In this document: one piece after another, positions 56,595-64,000 of the stretch
How the letters are laid out: each line of letters starts with the position of its first letter
How positions within the stretch are numbered: the first letter of the stretch is position 1
From: Heliocidaris erythrogramma
Taxonomy: Eukaryota > Echinodermata > Echinoidea > Camarodonta > Echinometridae
Assembly (NCBI GenBank): GCA_025617745.1
Contig: CM046855.1
Span: 41,425,663-41,489,662, forward strand
DNA length: 64,000 nt
Direction of reading: 5' to 3'
Notes under the pieces: generated by a model
The model's database searches: none
Seen by the model: the letters and a program-made list of their open reading frames with translations, nothing else
What the model was told of the DNA's origin: nothing
Translations under genes and position numbers: made by a program

Positions 56595-58103
56595 CAGCCT
56601 CCGCCCACCGAAGGTGGGTGCCGGAGGCATTATGTTTTCGGGTTGTCCGTCCGTCCGTCCGTCCGTCCGTCCGTCCGTCCGTCCGTCCGTCCGTCCGTCC
56701 GTCCGTCCGTCCGTCCGTCCGTCCGTGTGTCCGTCCCACTTCTCGTTACCGCAATATCTGAAGAATCATTTGAGGTAGGAATCTCAAACTTGGTACTAGT
56801 ATGTATCCCCATACGAAGATGAACTGATTAGATTTTGGGGTAAGTAGGTCAAAGGTCAGAGGTCACAGAGGTCAATTTACATGAAATTACATGAAATTCT
56901 TGGTTTTTAGCACCGTTACCGCGATATCTCAAGAACTGTTTGAGGTAAGAACTTCAAACTTGGTACTAGTATGTATCCCCATACGAAGATGAACTGATTA
57001 GATTTTGGGGTAAGTAGGTCAAAGGTCAGAGGTCACAGAGGTCAATTTACATGAAATTACATGAAATTCTTGGTTTTTAGCACCGTTACCGCGATATCTC
57101 AAGAACTGTTTGAGGTAAGAACTTCAAACTTGGTACTAGTATGTATCCCCATACGAAGATGAACTGATTAGATTTTGGGGTAAGTAGGTCAAAGGTCAGA
57201 GGTCACAGAGGTCAATTTACATAAAATTACATGAAATTCTTGGTTTTTAGCACCGTTACTGCGATATCTCAAGAACTGTTTGAGGTAAGAACTTCATACT
57301 TGGTACTAGTATGTATCCCCATACGAAGATGAGCTGATTAGATTTTGGGGTAAGTAGGTCAAAGGTCAGAGGTCACAGAGGTCAATTTACATGAAATTAC
57401 ATGAAACTCTTGGTTTTTAGCACCGTTACCGCGATATCTCAAGAACTGTTTGAGGTAAGAACTTCATAGTTGGTACTAGTACGTATCCCCATACGAAGAT
57501 GAGCTGATTAGATTTTGGGGTAAGTAGGTCAAAGGTCAGAGGTCACAGAGGTCAATTTACATGAAATTACATGAAATTCTTGGTTTTTAGCACCGTTACC
57601 GCGATATCTCAAGAACTGTTTGAGGTAAGAACTTCATAGTTGGTACTAGTACGTATCCCCATACGAAGATGAGCTGATTAGATTTTGGGGTAAGTAGGTC
57701 AAAGGTCAGAGGTCACAGAGGTCAATTTACATGAAATTACATGAAATTCTTGGTTTTTAGCACCGTTACCGCGATATCTCAAGAACTGTTTGAGGTGAGA
57801 ACTTCAAACTTGGTACCAGTATGTATCCCCATAGAAAGATGAACTGATTAGATTTTGGGGTAAGTAGGTCAAAGGTCAGAGGCCACAGAGGTCAATTTAC
57901 ATGAAATTACATGACATTACTGGTTTTTAGCCTCGTTTGAAAATGAAATGAAATAAATTTTTGTCTCCTGTGCATTTTAAGTGAAATGATTTGTAATTTT
58001 GTTGGACCAATCCTTTTTAGAGTGTACATGTATGCCATACATTTCCGATCTGGTGATGGCGGAGGCATAAATTCCGACCGCGCGCGGTCGAATATTCATC
58101 TAG
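56595..58103 (+). mobile_element. Helitron-like non-autonomous element with CCGT microsatellite and 170-bp tandem repeats
   Basis: The order is: a strong 5' hairpin at 56599-56630 (GCCTCCGCCCACC with GGTGGGTGCCGGAGGC), a (CCGT)n microsatellite at 56645-56733, then about seven tandem units of 170 bp. The landmark CACCGTTACCGCGATATC starts at 56911, 57081, 57251, 57421, 57591 and 57761. Near the 3' end lie GGCGGAGGC (inverse of the 5' GCCTCCGCC), a perfect 16-nt palindrome CGACCGCGCGCGGTCG, nine spacer bases and CTAG at 58100-58103 followed by T. A GC-rich hairpin a few bases before CTRR is the Helitron 3' signature. The whole layout matches Pearl/DINE-type elements. It encodes nothing. Confidence 0.75.
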
Positions 58104-58604
58104 TTTTTCTTTAAGAGAGATGGAATAAGAGAAAAATGGGTACAAGAAAAAAGTTTGAAAGCCTGTACCCCCATATCTCAAAGCAAAACTGTTCCTTTTC
58201 TGATTTTCTGATTTTCTGATCATCAATTTCTTGAATGTGATAATTTATAAGAATAATTAAAAAGAGAGATAGAAGGTACAGAGAGAGAAATAGAGGGGAA
58301 GAGAAGAATTATCTTGCCCAGAAAGTTGATGAATTAAATCAGCTTGAATACATCTTGGTACACTTTACAAAGAAAATAATATATTAATACATTTACTATA
58401 TTGATTGCAGTGTATCAAGTGTAAAATACTAATTATTGCTATGAATACTACTGTTACATGGTCCTTGTTCCATTCATTCTCAATGGCTCATTGAATTTAT
58501 CCAACCAACTAAATATAGCAGAAAGAAACTTATTGAAAATGAATATTTTCCTTCTAAAGATCAATATCCAGTTTTTATGGTATGAGAATTTAGCTGCTTT
58601 TTCT
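58104..58604. other. AT-rich noncoding stretch
   Basis: No gene is recognised. A short GA-rich patch lies at 58260-58310. Confidence 0.5.
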
Positions 58605-58755
58605 GGTAATAGCTCGGGTGTCCTTGTCAAGTGGTTGAAACCCTTGACTAGAGATGCAAAGGTTATGGGTTCAAGCTCTGGCACAGCACATTTGCCATTC
58701 TCCACCCATGTGTAGAAAAAATACAATGTAGGTACTTGGTAAAAAGAAATTCCTT
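58605..58755 (+). mobile_element. tRNA-derived SINE family 2, copy 3, diverged
   Basis: B-box-like GGGTTCAAGCTCTGGCAC, then ACATTTGCCATTCTCCACCC and GTAGGTACTTGGTAAAAAGA follow the order of the SINE at 6885-7045. Confidence 0.6.
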
Positions 58756-59076
58756 TAATGCTCTGAGCAGTGGAATCCGTAATTCAGTTGGAGAGCCAGG
58801 TCTATATTAGAGCGCATGGAGGATTTTACATGGTTCATATGAGTATAATAATCCAATATATTTTCAAAATGACTGATCTTGCCCAATACCGACAATCACT
58901 AATGCACCATTGATGTGTAATTACAATGTACATGGCAGGCAATCAATCCTACAGATGTCTTACAGCTGCATGCTTTCCCATGTAATCACACAAGGGCCCT
59001 GAACATGATTATAAATGCATCTTCTTTGTTGTTGTTCTAATGCGTTCACTTTGTGCAATGTCTCTTCACTGCTCAA

Positions 59077-59155
59077 CTACTGACAAGCAGAAGGGTGTTA
59101 AATGTATGCCAAATGATATAGGTTTGTGCCCTTTTGGCTCTTAGTAGATGATATG
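59077..59155. repeat. GCCAGAAGGGC hairpin copy
   Basis: Left TACTGACAAGCAGAAGGGTGT; right GTGCCCTTTTGGCTCTTAG and TAGATGATAT. It lies 8 bp before the TTAA of the next element. Confidence 0.65.
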
Positions 59156-59166
59156 TCATTATTTAA

Positions 59167-59775
59167 AGGCCAAGTCCACCCTAACAAAAAGTTGATTTGA
59201 ATAAATAGAGATAAATCCAACAAGCATAACAGTGAAAATTTCATCAAAATAGGATGTAAAATAAGAAAGTTATGGTATTTTAAAGTTTCGCTTAATTTCG
59301 CAAAACATTTGTATGCACATCCTGCTCAGTATGCAAATGAGGCAACCAGTGACGTCACCCACTCACTATTTCTTTTGTATTTTATTCCATGAAATACGAA
59401 ATACGAAATATTTCAATTTTTCCTTGTTATAATGTGAAACAAGGTTTGATTCCTCGCTGAACATGTGTATTTGCCATTGTTGCAACCTATACACAATTCA
59501 ATGAGAGCTTCCTAATTGTGAAATCTGCAGAAATTAAAATATTCTATATTTCACATAATAAAATACAAAAGAAATAGTGAGTGGGTGACGTCACTGGTTC
59601 CCTCATTTCCATACTGAGCAGGATGTGCATATAACTGTTTTGCTAAATTAAGCGAAATTTAAAATACCATAACTTTCTTATTTTACATCCTATTTTGATG
59701 GAATTTTCAGTGTTATGCTTGTTGGATTTTTCTCTATTTATTCAAATCAACTTTTTGTTAGGGTGGACTTGGCCT
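59167..59775. mobile_element. 609-bp foldback element with TTAA target duplication
   Basis: The ends AGGCCAAGTCCACCCTAAC and GTTAGGGTGGACTTGGCCT are perfect inverted repeats flanked by TTAA (59163-59166 and 59776-59779). The inverted arms are about 200 bp each (AAAATACCATAACTTTCTTA, TGACGTCAC and AGTATGCAAATGAGG all recur inverted). A central unpaired part lies at about 59400-59560. TTAA duplications are used by Kolobok and piggyBac transposases; the AGG start fits Kolobok better than the CCY start of piggyBac, but this is inference. No coding frame is present. Confidence 0.8.
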
Positions 59776-59779
59776 TTAA

Positions 59780-62700
59780 GCATGCGTTTTGCCTCATGGT
59801 AGTACAAAAAATAAAATGAACAAATTTTCCAGCGTGTATAAAAGATTTACATGGTATCAAAGCACGAAAGAATCAACCAACTCTATATTAGTAACAGTTC
59901 AATGTGTAGTGCAAAAATGTCTTAAAGGGATGAAAATCGGTGGATACATACATATACTTGCACTGTCCTTCTCATAGAGAACTGAATAGCGTTTGATTTG
60001 GTTTAAATATTTGTCAGAGGAGGAAGTGATTTAATCTCTCACCGTTACTGCAAGCAACACATTTTCAGAAGATATAAACATTTTGTAGTAAATGGTTTTA
60101 TTTATCTATTTAATATTAGTTTTAGTTGCAAATATAGCCATGATTTTGAAGTGCAATTTCAAATAGTTTATATAAAACAACATGTTTGCCAGACTACCCT
60201 AGTATTTAGTTATATTTTATTTTATTATATTCAGGGTTTTATTATCAAGTTAACTTCCTTTGTGTTGTGTTGTAAAGTACAATTGTAGGATACTGAGCAC
60301 ATACACATAAATACAGGAACCTGTTGAATGTAAAAAACAAATGAATGGGATAGGAAGAACATGATTACAAATAAAGTCTATAGAGGACTCCATATTTATC
60401 AGTAATAATGCAAAGTTATAACTGTTATAACTTATATAACATATCCTATATAAAGCTGGTAGGAGAAAAGAAAGATAGGATGTCTCTGGAGAGTGTTGTT
60501 GAATTTTGAATGCCAACTATTATTTATTATGTAACTTATACATTGTCAATACTGCTGTTATATTTCCATATTGGACTGTATTTATTACGGATTCTCTTTT
60601 TCTATCTTGCATGTACTTAAAGTTGATGATATATAATACTAAAGGCAATTTGATTGTTCATTCTGTTTGGAGTTTTGAGCTTTTTTTTTGTTCAAAACAA
60701 AGCTCAGTGTATGTTAATTGTGCTCCAGTTCAAATTTGTGTATATGTATGTTTCATGTAAATAGGTATATTATGAAGGATATTTGAGTGTAAATAGGCAC
60801 AAAGTTTAAGACAAGTTGGAGAAAGAGTAAAACATGGGGGTTTCTTTGTATTTAACGAATGCTCGATGACTCGGAGGCAATGATCGCGTCAACATGTCGC
60901 TCTTTGTGAGAACTGTATTTGATCAACAGTTTTGGACACAGCTCATAAGCACAAACAGAGTTTTCAAGATGTGTTTTTCTTCTTTTTTTGCATGGAATGA
61001 CAAAAAAGTGAAACAAAAGCGCTTGCAAATATGGATGCATTCCAGTAACATTAAGAGCTGATTCTCAGTTTGATTTTTAAAAAAGCCTTGTTCTCACATG
61101 ACCGCCTCAAAAAAGGGGCAGCAAAATCAAACCGTTTTTACCAGTAAATGAATGGCAAGTGGGTACAAAAGAAATAAGTGTGCGCATCAGAGGCCTAAAT
61201 GCTACTTCTTAGTGTGTTATAAGATCATGAAATGTGAAGTGCATTATACCTATAATTTTATTTTGCTGCCGCATTTTCGAGACGAGTTTACACCGTCATG
61301 TGGGTACAAGGCTTAATTCTTTGCATGGATTTGTTGTATTGCTCTCACATAAATGCATTGTATGCGACTTTTTAAGCATGACCTCACGCTGTGTGTTACT
61401 GTTCATTATCATAGAAAGAAACAGATAGAAGTCACTTCTTTTTTCTTAGAAATATGGAGTGATTTACAGAAAAAATATATATATCTTGCTCTGAATGGAT
61501 TGTTTCAATAATCATTGAAGATTATTAACTATGAATGCATATATTAGACTTAAACATATACCACATATTACACTTTTATTATTATCAATGGATCTTTTAC
61601 ATCCTGTAATTTGAAAAATAATTATGAGCTGAAAGCCAGCACTGTATTGCATTGAAAAAAATAAATATAGCAGGTTATTGTCCTTTCAACACATATTTAG
61701 GACATTGAGTAAAACTGCCTAAATGTTCTCAAAATATCTCTCACATGTCATCATAAACTGCACCGATCATTGCGATCTTAAAGTCATAATATAGTCAGAT
61801 AATTATGTGATGGGATAAACGCAACTTGATTTGAATGATGCATATTCTATTATGATATAAATATCTGTCATTTACTTCTGTACAGACATAGACTTCACAT
61901 TGCAGTTGTTCTGTATTGTAAACGTTGATTGCTGACTCCATATAATTTGTCATCAATCTCTTCCTTTTATGCCTGAAAAACAAGGAATGTTTAATTTTTT
62001 TACGTGGTGCAAAAATTAAAGATTTGAATACGCATGTTTACCTCATCAGATTGTTCAATATTATAACCCCAAGTTCCACAGAAAGGGAAATTTTAATTCA
62101 TACCCCAAATATTGAATTAAAATTTTTGGTGTGAATTGAGAAATATGGGGAAGGGGCACAAAAAGGTGTGGATATGTATATGTAGCAGCCTAAAAGTTAT
62201 ATATCCAAGTTATATAACATCAAGTATATAATCTAAAAGTTATATACTTGATGTCACTCTCTTTGGCAGTCGGTCCTGTAAACCTTCAGATAACTTTTGT
62301 TATTGTTAGTCTCATGGGCTGTAGCCAAAACCATTGTCTGCCAAACCAGTTACATTCTCAAGTCTGTAACCAATCCAGGTAAGACAAAAATAAGGATTGA
62401 AATGTTAAATTGGCAACACAATTTCAGAATTGTCATCAACGCTTAAAAGGTCAAACACTATCAGTCTGAGCTATGTTTCAACAATCACTGTGAGGAATGA
62501 AAGGGACATTTCATTTTTTACACTCCTTAAAAAGAACAAGAATTATGGCATTTTTGTAGAGTACATTTCTGGATATTATTTGATGTTCAGAGTGCTCACA
62601 AAATATTAATGAAGAGAAGAAAATCATTATTCTCTGAGGAAAAACAAAATGAAATTTTTGAATAACAAAATGCAACGAGTATGAATATTTTATGAAATAT

Positions 62701-64000
62701 AAAAACTGCACTTTCACCAAAAAAAATATTATTATATCTCTAGTAATCCCTGGATAAGTCATTTATATGGTAATCAAGATATTTTATTGTATTTTATACA
62801 TATTCTATCCCAACATGGGAATTTTTAGGCATTTTTAGAAATGCATCATCAAAAATACATTTTGGGCTCAAAAGCCTTGTTAAAAATAGATGTATATCTA
62901 ACAATATATATTTGGATGTTTTACGTAATATCTGATGTGCAAATTGATTAGCAAGAAGTGTACATGTATGATATGTATTAAAGGGTTGAAAAAATGATAT
63001 CAACATTATGAGAATATATCTACTCATTTATTCTATATTTCATATTTTAAGATTTTGAGGTGGTTCGAGGAAAAACAAATGATCTCGGCCATTTTTAGGT
63101 TGTTTTAAACATAAAATGCAATATTGCACTAATGTAGAATTGATTGAAATGAAACTTAATACAGGTTGCAAAGAATGGTAGTTTATGATATTACTCTGTC
63201 TTGAACATAATAAAGAAATGCAGAGCTAGCTTTGTTTTCAAGCAAAATGTGTTCTTAGATGTAGTAGTTTTACATAGTTGAATTTGTACATAAATAATAC
63301 AAAAGGAAAAAAGAAGGGAAAACAGGAATCATTCAAATGTATATGTGTATGATTCTAGCTTATTATTTGGCTTGTAGTTTAGATGCATCTTTGTATCAAT
63401 TTTTCTTCAATTCACCCATACTTTGTTGGTAGAGATGAAAGCATACTGCGCAATTCTGATTTGAAATCTAGAAAGAAAACAATAGCAACAACAAATATTA
63501 AAGCACAATGCGCATTGATTAAAATAAAAACTGCATAAACTGCACTGTATAGGAAGGTACAAGGTCTACTCATGTTGAACGCATTTAGCCCCTTCAAGGT
63601 TTCACATTGTAATACATTACATAGCAATTTTTTAAAATGTCTACTCGTGTGCTTTTTTTTCTTCAAGTTTTCGGGTGTTTTGACGTGATTTTAAATTATT
63701 CACTATCATTTTTTGCTTTGTGTGAAAACTTATTTCCCTTCAATTTTTTTTTTTCCACTGTTGACAATAAAAATATAAGTGGAAATAGATTAAGTGTTTT
63801 GTACTAAAAGTCTATTTTGTTGGTTGTGTGTATGCTCTGCGGCCCATTTATCAATTCAATCTGTCTTCTTTACAAGTTCAAACTGTCTCACCTTCTCTTA
63901 ACTTCTCTCCCATCCACTCTTTCTTTATTTCACACCTCATCATTCCTCCTCCCATTCCTGTCTTGTAATATTCCTCTCATAGCTTTCAGCCACCTCATTC
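59780..64000. other. AT-rich stretch, no gene seen
   Basis: No exon, RNA gene or clear repeat is recognised. Notable minor items are a palindromic AAGTTATAT motif set at about 62195-62250 and an AATAAAAATATAAG at about 63766 that could be a polyadenylation signal without context. Confidence 0.5.

Noticed and set aside
56458-56812. Ser-Val-Arg-Pro repeat protein
   Set aside because: Translation of the (CCGT)n microsatellite in the Helitron-like element.

Overview
The window is AT-rich animal DNA, most likely from a marine invertebrate deuterostome. An echinoderm such as a sea urchin is my best guess, but it is not proven. The only host gene I can recognise is the 3' part of an SLC8-type Na+/Ca2+ exchanger (NCX) on the + strand. 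Four exons lie at 21893-22044, 50902-51001, 53663-53929 and 54663-55042. Their splice sites and phases fit one another, and together they encode about 300 C-terminal residues: the end of the second Calx-beta domain, the linker to the second membrane half, the alpha-2 ion-binding repeat and the conserved GF-type C-terminus. The first three introns are about 28.9, 2.7 and 0.7 kb. Upstream exons are not recognisable in the window.

Almost everything else is repeats. Two closely related DIRS-type (tyrosine-recombinase) retroelements lie on the + strand. One runs off the left edge (1-3224). The other is a full-span copy (31451-38534) inside the large NCX intron in the sense orientation. Both keep the DIRS signature: inverted ends plus an internal complementary region that joins the complements of both ends. 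The two copies are about 98-99% identical by eye in the pol region, so they are young, but both carry breaks. The intronic copy also has internal tandem duplications, a second diverged gag-like stretch and a nested non-autonomous DNA transposon (33651-34426).

The rest is a dense community of small non-autonomous elements. (1) About 18 copies of an 80-90 bp hairpin with a GCCAGAAGGGCGTTAA-type arm are scattered across the window, three of them inside a 160-bp tandem array (7360-7880). (2) Four modular self-complementary elements built from TATTCATAAGGACCGC units (3404, 18470, 30364, 49115) have perfect or near-perfect 8-bp target duplications. (3) Three copies of a 138-bp palindromic MITE show 3-bp CWG duplications. 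(4) Two Helitron-like composites (10395-11549 and 56595-58103) have a 5' hairpin, a CGGT/CCGT microsatellite, 161- or 170-bp tandem repeats and a CTAG end. (5) There are long foldback elements with TA or TTAA target duplications (15432, 44629, 59167). (6) There are several tRNA-derived SINEs and CAGTGGCGGAT-type short elements. Long GA/CT tracts recur. Insertions of one element into another allow several to be ordered in time.

No CRISPR array, rRNA gene, functional tRNA gene or bacterial-type operon is present. From 59780 to 64000 I see no gene and no clear repeat.
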